A stretch of DNA of 64,000 bases. It comes from Thermogemmata fonticola. Its GTDB lineage: Bacteria; Planctomycetota; Planctomycetia; Gemmatales; Gemmataceae. This document shows positions 25,788 to 35,183 of this stretch, in pieces (position 1 is the first letter of the stretch; each line of letters starts with the position of its first letter). The notes below the pieces were generated by a model. That model saw nothing but the letters and a program-made list of their open reading frames with translations. It made no database searches and was not told the DNA's origin. The stretch is taken from contig NZ_JACEFB010000003.1 of the NCBI RefSeq assembly GCF_013694095.1, positions 248,001 through 312,000 on the forward strand. The letters are read 5' to 3'. Made by a program: the position numbers and the translations under genes.

Positions 25788-28700
25788 TCAGGGCCGGTTC
25801 GGAAGCATATCGGGATAGCGGAGTTTGCGATCGGGATCGAGGAAGCGTAGATACAACGGACTGCCCTGAGGCGCCACAGACTCAAGGCGGACGGTCACCG
25901 TGTGCTTCCCGGCGGAGAGCCGTACCGGAATGGCATCCATATCGGGACGAACACGCCCGGCGGCACCCGTCCCTCGACCAATCCGCTGGCCGTCCAGAAA
26001 GATTTCGTAAGGCGCAGCGGAACCGATGAGCAGGCGCGTCTCCAGAGCTGCTGTGGCCGTAAAGGTCGCTTCCAGAATGGCCTTCCCCTTACCCTCGCTG
26101 CCGGGACGTAGGACAAAGCGCCCGGATACTCCCACCGCCACGGTTTCGCCATTGACTCGGCCTTCGGTGATGAAGGGATGCGCCATCAGGTAGCGGATCA
26201 GGTCCCGGAACTCCTGGAGACTCATGTTGTTGCTCAAGCCTTCCGGCATGAGCGACTTCTCGGCGATGCGTACTTCGGCGATGTTGGCCTTGCGGATGGT
26301 CTTGAAGGCGCCGCCTTCCAGCTTCAAGGTAATGCTTTGGTCATCCTCTTCTGCCAGAATGCCCTGGAAGACGATGTCGTCGTGCGTGACGACGGTGCGG
26401 ACGAAGTAGGGAGCGCCGATGACGCGATTGGGGTCGAGTACGTTGACGAGGATGTAATCGATGTCGCGTCCCGCGCCGTCGAGAGCGGGTCCCACCTCTG
26501 CGCCTTGGCCCTCAAATTTGTGGCATTTGGCACATTGGTTTTCAAATACCTTGCGACCCCGCAGGAAGGAGGCGGGGGCTTGCTCCAAAGCGGTGCGGGT
26601 CCGCTCGATGAGTTGAGCCAGCTCCGCAGGGGTGGGACGGGTGCGCCCCCAGTGTTTCTCGATCAAGGCATCGAGTTCCTTGTCCTGGAAGGCTTGCAAG
26701 CGGAGGATGACATTGTCCGTCAGAGCAGTCCGCTCGATGGTTCCCTGCGCCACGTGCTGGAGCAGCATTCTGGCCCATTCCTTGCGGCTGGCGAGTGTTT
26801 GCAGGGTTTCCGCCCGCACCCCTGGTGTCTGGCGCGGCCAGGAGCGGAGCAAACCGTGGGCCACTTCCGGGCCGGAGTACGCCGCCAGAGCGCGCACCGC
26901 CTCCACGGCTACCATCTCCTGCCCGCCCTGAACGGCTAAGCGCAACAAGACGGGTACCCCCTCCGCCGGTTGTAACAGAGCCAGTTGCCGGATCGCCTCG
27001 ATCCGCGCCGGTACCGCCTGCCCTTCCTCCTGCAAGGTTTGCAGAGCCTGTTGCACCGCACGGGGATCGCGGAAGCTCACAGACAATCGCTGGACTGCCG
27101 TGAGGAACGGCGGGTGCTGGCTACGGAGCAATTCTTCTCGGACGGCCGGCCAGTTGGCCGGTGGCGGAACCACTTGCTTGTCCAACGCCGCCATCAGTCC
27201 TTCCAAGGCCTTTTCGCGCGTGGTCCGATCCGCCACCTGTTGCACGAAATCGAGGCAGCGCTGCAAATGTTCCCGCCGACCGCTGGCTGCCAGGCGCCGC
27301 ATGACCCGCGGTACCATCTGCTCTCGGATCAAGTCATTGCCCGGCGACTGCTGAGCTAGCCACGCCAACTCTTTCTCCACTTCCTTCTCCCCAGGGGGAA
27401 CCGACGGCTCCACGGCTGGCGCTGCTTGGCGACCTTCGCCGGAGAAATCACCAACTCCGGCGGGCGCTGCCTCTGGACGCCGCTGGCTACTATCGTTCGA
27501 GCCAGGGGGAGAGTCCTGCTGATTTGAGGGCGTAGTCGAGGTCGCATCCCGCCGCATCTGCTGACTGAGCAGCTTCTCGTAGGTCAGCCAAAGCAGTTGT
27601 GGGATGACCGGATCGCGGGCGTCCTCCTTATGGGCCAACAAGGCTCGCAGCAGGGGAGTGACATCGCTCTGATCCGCCCAGCGCAGAGCCGCGGAAGCCA
27701 GTTCCCGCCGCACCGTGGCTGAGGGTTGTTTTGCAGCCCAACTCGCCACTTTTGCCATTACCTTGTCACTAATTTTGCTGGACTCTGCTAGGAACCGGAC
27801 CTGCCAGGCGAGCACTTCCGGCGGTGCGTTCTGAGAGGATGGATGGTCCGGCGCGAACTCCGCCGGTTCCTGCGCCGCAGAGCGAGTTAAGGCTTGGGCA
27901 ATCCAGACCCGGCGAAGCGGATGGCGGCGGAACAGGTCCAGGCGTTCGGCCTCGGTCCAGGCGGGTTTGCGCTCCGCGGGCAACTCGTAAAGCAGGCGCA
28001 AGGCGGTCCGCCAGCGATAGGGATGATCCGACAGGGCTTCCCGCAGCAGGGCTGTTCCGTCCAATCGGCCCAGATCGTCCGCGCGTCGCCCAGCCGTTCC
28101 CCGCAATTGAATCCGGTAAATCCGCCCGTGGTCATAATCCCAGTCATCGGGATGGGTCTGGTGACAAGGATGCTGATCGTGCCAGTCAATGACGTAAATA
28201 TCGCCCCACGGACCCCATTTGAGATTGATCGGGCGGAAGTTTTTGTCTCCCGAACGCAGGAAATCCTCGCCGCGCCGGGCCAGATAGGTGCTTCCCCGCG
28301 ACTCCAGGATATTCTGCTTGATACTACACCCGTGGATGGAGCCGAAGATGACACTGTTCTGAAAGCGCGGAGGAAAATGGGGCACATCCAGACTGATCAA
28401 ACCCGCATGGGCCCAACCGCTCTCTTTATGGAAGGTGTGATCGCAAATTTCCCGCAGATAGCCGTACACGTAGGGGTGGTAGCTGGCACCCGCCTGCCGC
28501 TGATAAATCCCTCCCGGTACGATGTGATACAAGTGGGGAATCACGCAGCAGCAAAGAATAAATTGGCCGTCGCTATTGCGCCAGTCCATACCCCACGGGT
28601 TGCTTGTCCCCTCCGCAAAAATCTCGAACCGTTTCGAGCGGGGATGGTAACGCCAGACGGCGGCATTGAGGCGCACCGGAGGCGTATTGGCCGCCGCCTG

Positions 28701-29360
28701 AGCCGGCCGCACCTCGGACTGCGTAAAGATGCCATGCAAGCCATACAACCAGCCATCCGGACCCCACTGGAACGTGTTAAGCGTTTCATGGGTATCCTGG
28801 CTGCCGAACCCTTCCAGCAACACCTCGAAACGCCCCGGCTTGTCACCGCGATTCTCGATGAACCACAGGTAAGGGGGGGCACCGACAAAGACTCCCCCGT
28901 ATCCCACCTCGATACCGCTGGCCAGGTCAAAAGCCCCCAAACCGGCGCGCCGACGCGCTTCGGGAACTGGAAAATCTTTACCCTCCGCGAAAACGGTGCG
29001 CTTATCAGCCACACCATCCCCATCCGTATCTTCCAGGATCACGATCCGATCCCGCGGCGCTCGCCCCTTCGGCGTCCGCTTGGGATACTCGAAGCATTCG
29101 ATGACCCAAATCCGGCCCTTCTCATCGACCGTGAAGGCGATGGGATTCGTCACCAACGGCTCCGCCGCGAACAACTTCACCTCAAACTCCGCAGGCACCT
29201 GAAAGCGCGCGACCGTCTCCTGCGGCGGAAGGTACGGCTGGCCTGAACCCTTGCGGTTATCAAATCCATACTCCCGCTGGGCCAAAACATCGGCAGAAAA
29301 ACTGCCCAGACCCACCAGGCATACACCTGCCAACCACAACCCGCGAAACAACTGGGACAT
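25788..29360 (-). CDS. Secreted planctomycete-type membrane-bound dehydrogenase with heme c and C-terminal sugar-binding-like domain
   Basis: 1190 residues from the ATG at 29360, which follows AGGAAG and gives a signal peptide (MSQLFRGLWLAGVCLVGLG, ending near VLAQ). Residues 40-400 form a beta-propeller-like dehydrogenase part (LVTNPIAFTVDEKGRIWVIE, ILEDTDGDGVADK, WGMDWRNSDGQFIL). A helical, HEAT-like middle region follows. The heme c motif CAKCH is at 943-947, in FENQCAKCHKFEGQGAEVGPAL, a form typical of planctomycete c-type domains. The last 120 residues look like a carbohydrate-binding or NPCBM-like strand domain. It is probably a periplasmic redox enzyme on sugars or other alcohols; the substrate is unknown. 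About 450 nt of open frame upstream lack conserved sequence. Confidence 0.88.
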   Translation of the reverse strand: MSQLFRGLWLAGVCLVGLGSFSADVLAQREYGFDNRKGSGQPYLPPQETVARFQVPAEFEVKLFAAEPLVTNPIAFTVDEKGRIWVIECFEYPKRTPKGRAPRDRIVILEDTDGDGVADKRTVFAEGKDFPVPEARRRAGLGAFDLASGIEVGYGGVFVGAPPYLWFIENRGDKPGRFEVLLEGFGSQDTHETLNTFQWGPDGWLYGLHGIFTQSEVRPAQAAANTPPVRLNAAVWRYHPRSKRFEIFAEGTSNPWGMDWRNSDGQFILCCCVIPHLYHIVPGGIYQRQAGASYHPYVYGYLREICDHTFHKESGWAHAGLISLDVPHFPPRFQNSVIFGSIHGCSIKQNILESRGSTYLARRGEDFLRSGDKNFRPINLKWGPWGDIYVIDWHDQHPCHQTHPDDWDYDHGRIYRIQLRGTAGRRADDLGRLDGTALLREALSDHPYRWRTALRLLYELPAERKPAWTEAERLDLFRRHPLRRVWIAQALTRSAAQEPAEFAPDHPSSQNAPPEVLAWQVRFLAESSKISDKVMAKVASWAAKQPSATVRRELASAALRWADQSDVTPLLRALLAHKEDARDPVIPQLLWLTYEKLLSQQMRRDATSTTPSNQQDSPPGSNDSSQRRPEAAPAGVGDFSGEGRQAAPAVEPSVPPGEKEVEKELAWLAQQSPGNDLIREQMVPRVMRRLAASGRREHLQRCLDFVQQVADRTTREKALEGLMAALDKQVVPPPANWPAVREELLRSQHPPFLTAVQRLSVSFRDPRAVQQALQTLQEEGQAVPARIEAIRQLALLQPAEGVPVLLRLAVQGGQEMVAVEAVRALAAYSGPEVAHGLLRSWPRQTPGVRAETLQTLASRKEWARMLLQHVAQGTIERTALTDNVILRLQAFQDKELDALIEKHWGRTRPTPAELAQLIERTRTALEQAPASFLRGRKVFENQCAKCHKFEGQGAEVGPALDGAGRDIDYILVNVLDPNRVIGAPYFVRTVVTHDDIVFQGILAEEDDQSITLKLEGGAFKTIRKANIAEVRIAEKSLMPEGLSNNMSLQEFRDLIRYLMAHPFITEGRVNGETVAVGVSGRFVLRPGSEGKGKAILEATFTATAALETRLLIGSAAPYEIFLDGQRIGRGTGAAGRVRPDMDAIPVRLSAGKHTVTVRLESVAPQGSPLYLRFLDPDRKLRYPDMLPNRP

Positions 29361-29812
29361 AACCAAGCTTCCTGTGTGCTGGACCAGATGCCCGCTCTGA
29401 CCGGAAGACCCCAGGGGTAAGGAAGAGGGGTTGGCTCCGGAATTACCGGGGGGGGTGCTCTGCCTCGCTCTCGCAAGGTCCCTCCTAGCTAAAACCCGCC
29501 TATTTTCCCCTCTTCTGACATCATAGTATCTCGGCGGCGAACACCCGGCATCCTCGCCGGAATACTTGCCTTTCGGCATCGCACCGACGAAAACCGCTTC
29601 CACCCAGAAAACCTCCCCTCGCGTGCGACCCGCCCAACGGCCTGACGGCTTCCGTAGTCCCTGAATCCTGTGCACCAGCAGGCGGTCAGGTGGAAGATGT
29701 TCAGTTGGAAGAAGCAGAAGGAAGATGTTCAGTTGGAAGAAGAAATGGTCACGGGTGGAGAATCCCCTTCCCTGGATTTGTTCTTCTCCACGCCATGCAG
29801 CAAAGGGAATTG
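29361..29812. other. Intergenic region between ung and the heme dehydrogenase
   Basis: 452 nt. The frame of the downstream gene stays open through it, but the encoded sequence looks random and has no start signal. It holds a 23-bp direct repeat at 29692-29742 and should hold the promoter of the heme protein gene. Confidence 0.5.
29692..29742. repeat. 23-bp direct repeat, period 28
   Basis: GGAAGATGTTCAGTTGGAAG is part of a 23-bp perfect repeat at 29692-29714 and 29720-29742, spaced by 5 nt. It is intergenic, upstream of the heme dehydrogenase gene and beyond the end of ung. Confidence 0.85.
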
Positions 29813-30517
29813 TCACAGAGTAGCGGGCAGTCGCCAGTCAATCGGGGGAAGACCCATCTGCTCCAGGGCAGCGTTGGTCCGGGAGAAAGGACGGCAGCCA
29901 AAAAAACCTTGATGCGCGGACAGGGGGGAAGGATGGGGTGCCTTTAGCAAATGATGGCGTCGCGGGTCGATTCCCGCGGCGGCTTTCTGAGCTGCATTTC
30001 CCCACAGGAGAAAGACTAGAGGATGGGAATGGGCATTGAGGACCTGGAGCACGGCCTGGGTAAATTGTTCCCAACCCCGACCAGCATGGGATTGGGGTTG
30101 GCCTGCGCGCACCGTCAGACAAGTGTTGAGCAACAGCACACCCTGCCGCGCCCAGGGGATCAAACAGCCATGGGAGGGCGAAGGGATACCTAAATCACTG
30201 TGTAGCTCCCGGAAAATGTTGCGGAGTGAAGCCGGACAAGACACACCGGGAGGCACCGAAAAGCACAAGCCGTGAGCTTGACCAGGGTTGGGATAGGGGT
30301 CCTGACCCAACAGAACCACGCGCACTTGGGAAAGTGGCGTGTAGCGGAAGGCATTGAAAATATCTTCCCCCGGCGGATAAACGGTATGATTCTGCCACTC
30401 AGATGCCAGAAATGCCTTCAGGTTTTCCCAGTAGGACTGCCGGGTTTGCTCTTCCAACACAGCACGCCAGCCTGACTCCAAATCATCCGGCAGAGCTAAC
30501 GAAAACGCTTTCCCCAT
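29813..30517 (-). CDS. ung: Uracil-DNA glycosylase, family 1
   Basis: 234 residues. It removes uracil from DNA as the first step of base-excision repair. The catalytic water-activating motif VVLLGQDPYPNPGQAHGLCFSV is intact, as is LLNTCLTV, and the C-terminal motif HPSPLSAHQGFFG carries the catalytic His. The start chosen is the ATG at 30517; a TTG two codons upstream (30523) is possible. Neither has a strong ribosome-binding site. It is a single gene on the minus strand. Confidence 0.96.
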   Translation of the reverse strand: MGKAFSLALPDDLESGWRAVLEEQTRQSYWENLKAFLASEWQNHTVYPPGEDIFNAFRYTPLSQVRVVLLGQDPYPNPGQAHGLCFSVPPGVSCPASLRNIFRELHSDLGIPSPSHGCLIPWARQGVLLLNTCLTVRAGQPQSHAGRGWEQFTQAVLQVLNAHSHPLVFLLWGNAAQKAAAGIDPRRHHLLKAPHPSPLSAHQGFFGCRPFSRTNAALEQMGLPPIDWRLPATL

Positions 30518-30694
30518 GAACAAATCTCTGGACGATCCGAAACTCCTGTGTCGCTCGCTGCCAGAAACCTAAAGATCGGGGTTATATCCTATGCAGTTGG
30601 GAAGAAAAGAGGAACCCTCGCCTCATTTAGTTAGGGTGACTGGCTCAGTGTTTGCCTGAAGTGCCAGCCTTTTGATTCCTGTTTCCCGCCCGCA

Positions 30695-31936
30695 GTGCGG
30701 TCCTGGGGATGTGACAGCGAAGGGATCGCGTTCTATGTTCCTGACATGAGGCGCTTTGGGCTGGTCATCGCATTGGGTGGTGGAGCAGCAGGCCTGCTCG
30801 CTAGTCAGGTGGGCTATTTGTGGCGGCATCCGGAGGTTTGGCCTCCAGATGACAGCATTGAGTACTGGGCGGCGGCTCATCTGCTGCGGCAGGGGCAAAA
30901 TCCTTATGCGGCGGAACTGTTACTGCCCCTCCAGCAAGCAGGGGGGCGTTCGACAGACACAGCCGTCATGATGTGGAATCCGCCGTGGACCCTGGCGGTG
31001 GTGCTACCTTTGGCTTGGCTGTCGGCGCGCGCGGCCCAACTGCTCTGGCTAGCCGTCCAGGCCAGTGTGCTGCTGTATTGCGGAGATCGCTTGTGGCGGA
31101 TGTATGGGGGCAGTTCTGAGCGGCGCTGGGTGGGGTGGCTGCTGACCCTCGCTTGGCTGCCCTCTTTGTTCGCCTTGCAGGCTGGCCAGATTACGCCCCT
31201 GGTCCTGCTCGGTGCCGTCCTGTGGATGGACAGCCAGGCCGCACGCCGTTCCTGGCAGGCCGGGATCGCGCTGGGACTATTAGCCATCAAGCCCCATTTG
31301 GTGATCCTGTTGGGTATGCTTCAGGTGTTCTGGATCGTGCAGCAGCGGCAGTGGACCGTGTTGCTGGCAGGGGCGGCGGCGGCCGCTCTGGCAGTTGGAG
31401 TGGTGATGCTGGGGCGCCCAGCGATTCTCCTGGACTACGGAGAAGCCTTGCTCCACCGTCCCCCGGCCCAGTGGTACTCGCCGACTTTGGGGGCGTATCT
31501 TCGGGCCTGGCTGGGTGCGGAATACTTTTCTCTGCAATTTGTGCCGACCCTACTGGGATTGGTGGCTTTGGGCGCGGCAATGGCAAGCGGCTGGCCTAGA
31601 CATTGGTGCTGGCGCACACTCACTCCACCACTTCTGCTCGCGTCATTCGTGGTCGCACCGTATGGCGCTTGGCCTTTTGACCTGGTCTTGCTGCTGCCTG
31701 CTGGCTTTTTCCTGTTGCTTCAGCAAGCTCCCCGCCTGGGAACCTGGAGCTTTTGGATGGTAGGTGGTACCCTGGCCGCCATCGACCTGGGTTGCTTGCT
31801 GTTCAACCTGTTCCGCCAGCCGTCTTACACCTTCGGGTGGGTGGCGCCGGCTGTGGCCTTGCTGTACGGAACAATTGCCATTCTGACGACAATTTCCTCG
31901 CGAGAACGTGAAAAACAAGGCGTGAACACTGCATGA
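30695..31936 (+). CDS. Polytopic membrane protein, GT87/DUF2029-like glycosyltransferase
   Basis: 413 residues with about nine or ten membrane helices. The N-terminal region DSIEYWAAAHLLRQGQNPYAAELL followed by MMWNPPWTLAVVLPLAW matches the layout of DUF2029/GT87 polyprenyl-phosphate mannosyltransferases, with a conserved Asp soon after the first helix and an NPY motif. These enzymes move mannose or related sugars from polyprenol carriers on the outer face of the inner membrane. A start at 30746 (MRRFGLVIALGGG) is equally plausible. Its stop overlaps the next start (ATGA), so the two genes are translationally coupled. Confidence 0.8.
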   Translation: MRSWGCDSEGIAFYVPDMRRFGLVIALGGGAAGLLASQVGYLWRHPEVWPPDDSIEYWAAAHLLRQGQNPYAAELLLPLQQAGGRSTDTAVMMWNPPWTLAVVLPLAWLSARAAQLLWLAVQASVLLYCGDRLWRMYGGSSERRWVGWLLTLAWLPSLFALQAGQITPLVLLGAVLWMDSQAARRSWQAGIALGLLAIKPHLVILLGMLQVFWIVQQRQWTVLLAGAAAAALAVGVVMLGRPAILLDYGEALLHRPPAQWYSPTLGAYLRAWLGAEYFSLQFVPTLLGLVALGAAMASGWPRHWCWRTLTPPLLLASFVVAPYGAWPFDLVLLLPAGFFLLLQQAPRLGTWSFWMVGGTLAAIDLGCLLFNLFRQPSYTFGWVAPAVALLYGTIAILTTISSREREKQGVNTA

Positions 31937-33459
31937 CAGGGCACCGTTGGTGGCATCCGACCCCGCTGGTTTTTCTCACGGTCTGGCTTGTGCTCATGGC
32001 CGTGGGACCCTCCCGCTTATTCCGCGATCCGGGCACTTTTTGGCATACACGCGTCGGGGAATTGCTATGGCAAGAGGGTTTCTTCCGGCAGGACCCGTTC
32101 ACTTTTACCTTCGGCGGCAACCTGTGGATTCCCCATCAATGGCTGGGCGAGATGGGTATGGCCTGGCTGTACTGGTGGGGCGGATTCGAATTGCAGTTGT
32201 GGGCAGCGGCGGTATTACTAGCGGGGATTTTCGCCCTCTTGGGTCAACGTCTTTTGACAGCAGGCTGGCATCCGGTGGCGATGGCAGCTGCGGTTGCCAT
32301 GGCTCTGGCTGCCGCGGGAACCCATTTCCATGTCCGCCCCCACCTGGTCACCATCGCCGGTATGGCCATCATCGCGATCCTGTTAGCTGAAGTGGAAACG
32401 GGCCGGGCGCCTCTGAGAAAGCTGAGCTGGTTAGTCCCCCTTTTGGTGCTCTGGGCCAACCTTCACGGCGGGGTATTAGGCGGCTGGGGAAGCCTGCTCA
32501 TCACCTTTGGCGGCTGGTTTCTCTTGTGGCGGATGGGCGGCCCCTCTCCCCTGCGGCACAAGCAGGACCTGTTCCTCCTCGTCGCGGTACTGCTACTGCC
32601 CCCTCTGCTGATGCTGGCCAATCCCTATGGTTGGGACTTGTGCCGCGCCTGGCAATCCATCCTGGACGAACCGGTACTCCGGCAGATCATTCAGGAACAC
32701 CGGCCCTTATCGGCGTTCGATCCGGCTGCCTGGCCGGCCTGGTTCCTGATCGCCGCCTACGGTTTCCTGCTGTTGGGTCTGCCAAAGCGGGCGTGGCGCG
32801 TCACGTGGTTCCTACCGCTGCTCTGGGCTGTGCAAGCTGTGGAACGTTGTCGCCATGCCGCTCTGTTCGTGGTGGTGGTATTGCCGATCCTGGCCGCCTT
32901 TTGGCCCCAGACCTGTTGGGCGCGGATGGCCCAAAGCACCCGTCCCGATTGGTTCCGCTCCGCTCCGTACCACTGGCCCTGTCCGTGGCGGTCTTGGATT
33001 CTCCCTTTGAGTGTCCTACTCATGTCACTGGTACTCCAGGCCGGAAACCTCTCCCTCCCCCCGCTCAGCCAGCCGGATGCTATTCCACCGTCCACTGAGT
33101 GGCCTGTCGGGGTGCTCCCCATCCTGCAATCCGAGCAGGATCGGTCGCATCTACCGGCACGCTTGTTCAATGATTACCGTGATGGCGGCTTCGTTATCTT
33201 CTACGCGCCGGCCTATAAGGTTTTCGTCGATGATCGGTGTGAACTGTTCGGGGGAGAATGGCTCCATGCGTTCGTCCTGGCTGCCAGCGATGACAGCCGA
33301 GCCGCTCAAGCTATCCCACAGTGGGAGGAACGATACGGCACCTTCGACTATGCCCTGGTCCGCCACAACACACCCTTTGCACGCTACTTTGCAACACGGC
33401 CCCAGGAATGGGAACTGCTCGCTCATGACACCCTGGCCGCCTTCTACCGCCGCCGTTGA
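31933..33459 (+). CDS. Polytopic membrane protein, GT-C-like, unknown function
   Basis: 508 residues with about ten membrane segments in the first 400, then a soluble C-terminal domain. RDPGTFWHTRVGELLWQEG after the first helix gives an extracytoplasmic loop of the kind seen in GT-C glycosyltransferases, with an early acidic residue. The C-terminal part has LPARLFNDYRDGGFVIF and KVFVDDRCELFG, a pattern recurring in uncharacterised GT-C-like proteins. It starts inside the stop of the GT87-like gene (ATGA overlap), which suggests joint work on a surface glycan or lipid-linked sugar. The function is not established. Confidence 0.78.
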   Translation: MTGHRWWHPTPLVFLTVWLVLMAVGPSRLFRDPGTFWHTRVGELLWQEGFFRQDPFTFTFGGNLWIPHQWLGEMGMAWLYWWGGFELQLWAAAVLLAGIFALLGQRLLTAGWHPVAMAAAVAMALAAAGTHFHVRPHLVTIAGMAIIAILLAEVETGRAPLRKLSWLVPLLVLWANLHGGVLGGWGSLLITFGGWFLLWRMGGPSPLRHKQDLFLLVAVLLLPPLLMLANPYGWDLCRAWQSILDEPVLRQIIQEHRPLSAFDPAAWPAWFLIAAYGFLLLGLPKRAWRVTWFLPLLWAVQAVERCRHAALFVVVVLPILAAFWPQTCWARMAQSTRPDWFRSAPYHWPCPWRSWILPLSVLLMSLVLQAGNLSLPPLSQPDAIPPSTEWPVGVLPILQSEQDRSHLPARLFNDYRDGGFVIFYAPAYKVFVDDRCELFGGEWLHAFVLAASDDSRAAQAIPQWEERYGTFDYALVRHNTPFARYFATRPQEWELLAHDTLAAFYRRR

Positions 33460-33844
33460 TCCTTCCTCGTTCGTTCGCATCGGTCTGCACTTCTCTGGGC
33501 ATACGAAAGCACCAAGGGGTCAAACGCGTGCGGGAAAATATCTCCCGGGATCAAAACGTGCGGGAAAATATCTTCGTATGAACGTAGCCCTGGGAGACCG
33601 CCTCTGGCAATTCAGCGGACGGTGGACGAAACTGGCAACTCCCCTGCGGACAACTGGGTCGGGAAGCGTATGTAAAGCGTTTAGATAGATGCGAAGATTT
33701 CCCGCCTCAGTGCCACATTGCGCGCCGAGACTTGATTATCAGTTGAGAGAGCCAAATGTAACCAACGCAGCTCGTGGGTCCGTTGTTGCATAGAATGTCG
33801 AGAAAGGGGATAAGGATTCCCGTCTCACTTCCGCCGGGTGTGCT
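33460..33844. other. Intergenic region with tandem GGGAAAATATCT motifs
   Basis: 385 nt between two plus-strand genes. It carries two copies of a 17-bp sequence 30 nt apart (33527-33573). No gene is supported. The region should hold the promoter of the zinc-ribbon gene. Confidence 0.5.
33527..33573. repeat. 17-bp direct repeat, period 30, with GGGAAAATATCT core
   Basis: CGTGCGGGAAAATATCT at 33527-33543 and again at 33557-33573. Each is preceded by TCAAA. A very similar core occurs at 38087-38099 and, on the minus strand, at about 62770-62785. All four sites are intergenic. Confidence 0.8.
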
Positions 33845-35113
33845 ATGCCGACAATTATTGCCATTTGTCCGTATTGTCGAGAGGGGGGAGTTCGCGCACC
33901 GGAGTCGGCGGTGGGGGTCAGTGCTACCTGTCCGCGGTGCCGGAGTAATTTTACGGTGGTCCCCTCGGAAGGCGCTCCCGGCTGGTCCACAAGTTTGCCC
34001 TCTTCTCCCGCGCAGTCCACTGTTCCTTCCCCGGAGCCATACCCGGGCAGTGCCGAGACCTTGTCCAATGCTGAGACCAGCAGCAGCGCGGCGTGGGGCC
34101 ACGCAGACACCACCGAACCCTCCCCCGTCTTGAGGGAACGCCATTCCCGGAGCCGGCCATCGAGTTCCACGCTTCCACCTTCCAGTAGCCTGACATCGGC
34201 CTCCCCTCAGGCCGAGGAAGGGGACTCTGGACGTGCTCCCGTGGAAACGGCTTTTGTCTTTGCCCTCATTTCGGCAATCCTGGTCGGCCCCGCAGCGCTG
34301 GCCACTCAACTGCCTTATGGTCGATTCGTCAGCTTGGCTGTAGCGGCGATCGGCGCCTTCACCGGTCTGCTCACACTGGGTGCGGAAGGACGGGCACGCT
34401 GGCTAGGAGCAGCGGGAAGCGGATTGCACTTTCTGCTGATCCTTTTGGTGCTGCTAGCACCAGAATGGTTCCGTCTGGATCCGCAAGGCGCATACCGGCA
34501 GCCTGGTTTTTCCGGACCGGTGATGCTCGATCACGCCACCCAACGCCGTACTCCCCTGGAACCGCAGCAATGGCTGGATGCTGCCCAAGTGTCCTGGGAA
34601 TACCAGGATCTGCGCGTAACGGTCACCAACGCCGCCATCGCCCCCGTGGAGCTACGAGGCCCGCAGTCCACCCGAAGGAAGACACAAGAGGCTTACCTCC
34701 ATCTCACAGTGCAAGTGACCCATGTGGGAATGGAGCGATTGATCGACCTGTCCCAGTGGGCAGTGGGAGAAGCTTCTGGAGTGACGCTGCGGGAACCTTC
34801 CGGCAAAGCGCTAGCCGTGGCCCAATGGCCCCCCGGTTGGTCGGTGGAGCGGGGCCGACCCTCGCGCCGCCTGATGCCTGGCCTGGCCTCGCACGTCCAT
34901 CTGCTGTTCGCCGCACCCACTGCCTCTGCTGGCCCTCTGCAACTAGAATTGGCCGGTGCCGCTCTCGGCTGGCCGGAGGAAACGATCCGCTTCCGTATCA
35001 GCCCGCAGAACAGCCTATCCCCCCTGGGGGGATTACCCGCTTCCGGTGGAGTTATCGCACCGCTTCCCCAACCGCCGGGAGGCGGCTTTGCATTTCCCCC
35101 CGCAGGAAGATGA
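33845..35113 (+). CDS. Zinc-ribbon membrane protein of unknown function
   Basis: 422 residues. An N-terminal MJ0042-like zinc ribbon (Cys8, Cys11, Cys29, Cys32) is followed by a Ser and Pro-rich linker to about residue 135. Three hydrophobic segments follow (about 138-155, 160-180 and 190-204). The C-terminal 200 residues look like a beta-rich extracytoplasmic domain (VTVTNAAIAPVELRGP, YLHLTVQVTHVG), reminiscent of DUF4352-like folds. The end is Pro and Gly-rich. The layout parallels the zinc-ribbon protein at 5310-8309, which suggests a shared planctomycete design. It lies 70 nt upstream of the DUF1559 gene. Confidence 0.75.
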   Translation: MPTIIAICPYCREGGVRAPESAVGVSATCPRCRSNFTVVPSEGAPGWSTSLPSSPAQSTVPSPEPYPGSAETLSNAETSSSAAWGHADTTEPSPVLRERHSRSRPSSSTLPPSSSLTSASPQAEEGDSGRAPVETAFVFALISAILVGPAALATQLPYGRFVSLAVAAIGAFTGLLTLGAEGRARWLGAAGSGLHFLLILLVLLAPEWFRLDPQGAYRQPGFSGPVMLDHATQRRTPLEPQQWLDAAQVSWEYQDLRVTVTNAAIAPVELRGPQSTRRKTQEAYLHLTVQVTHVGMERLIDLSQWAVGEASGVTLREPSGKALAVAQWPPGWSVERGRPSRRLMPGLASHVHLLFAAPTASAGPLQLELAGAALGWPEETIRFRISPQNSLSPLGGLPASGGVIAPLPQPPGGGFAFPPAGR

Positions 35114-35183
35114 CCCCAACTTTGGAAGCCTTGCATACCCCGATTCGCGCTCCCGTTCCCTCTCACACTCCGGAGAAACTCCT

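Noticed and set aside
27894-29246. 450-codon plus-strand frame opposite the heme dehydrogenase
   Set aside because: Shadow frame created by codon bias of the minus-strand gene.
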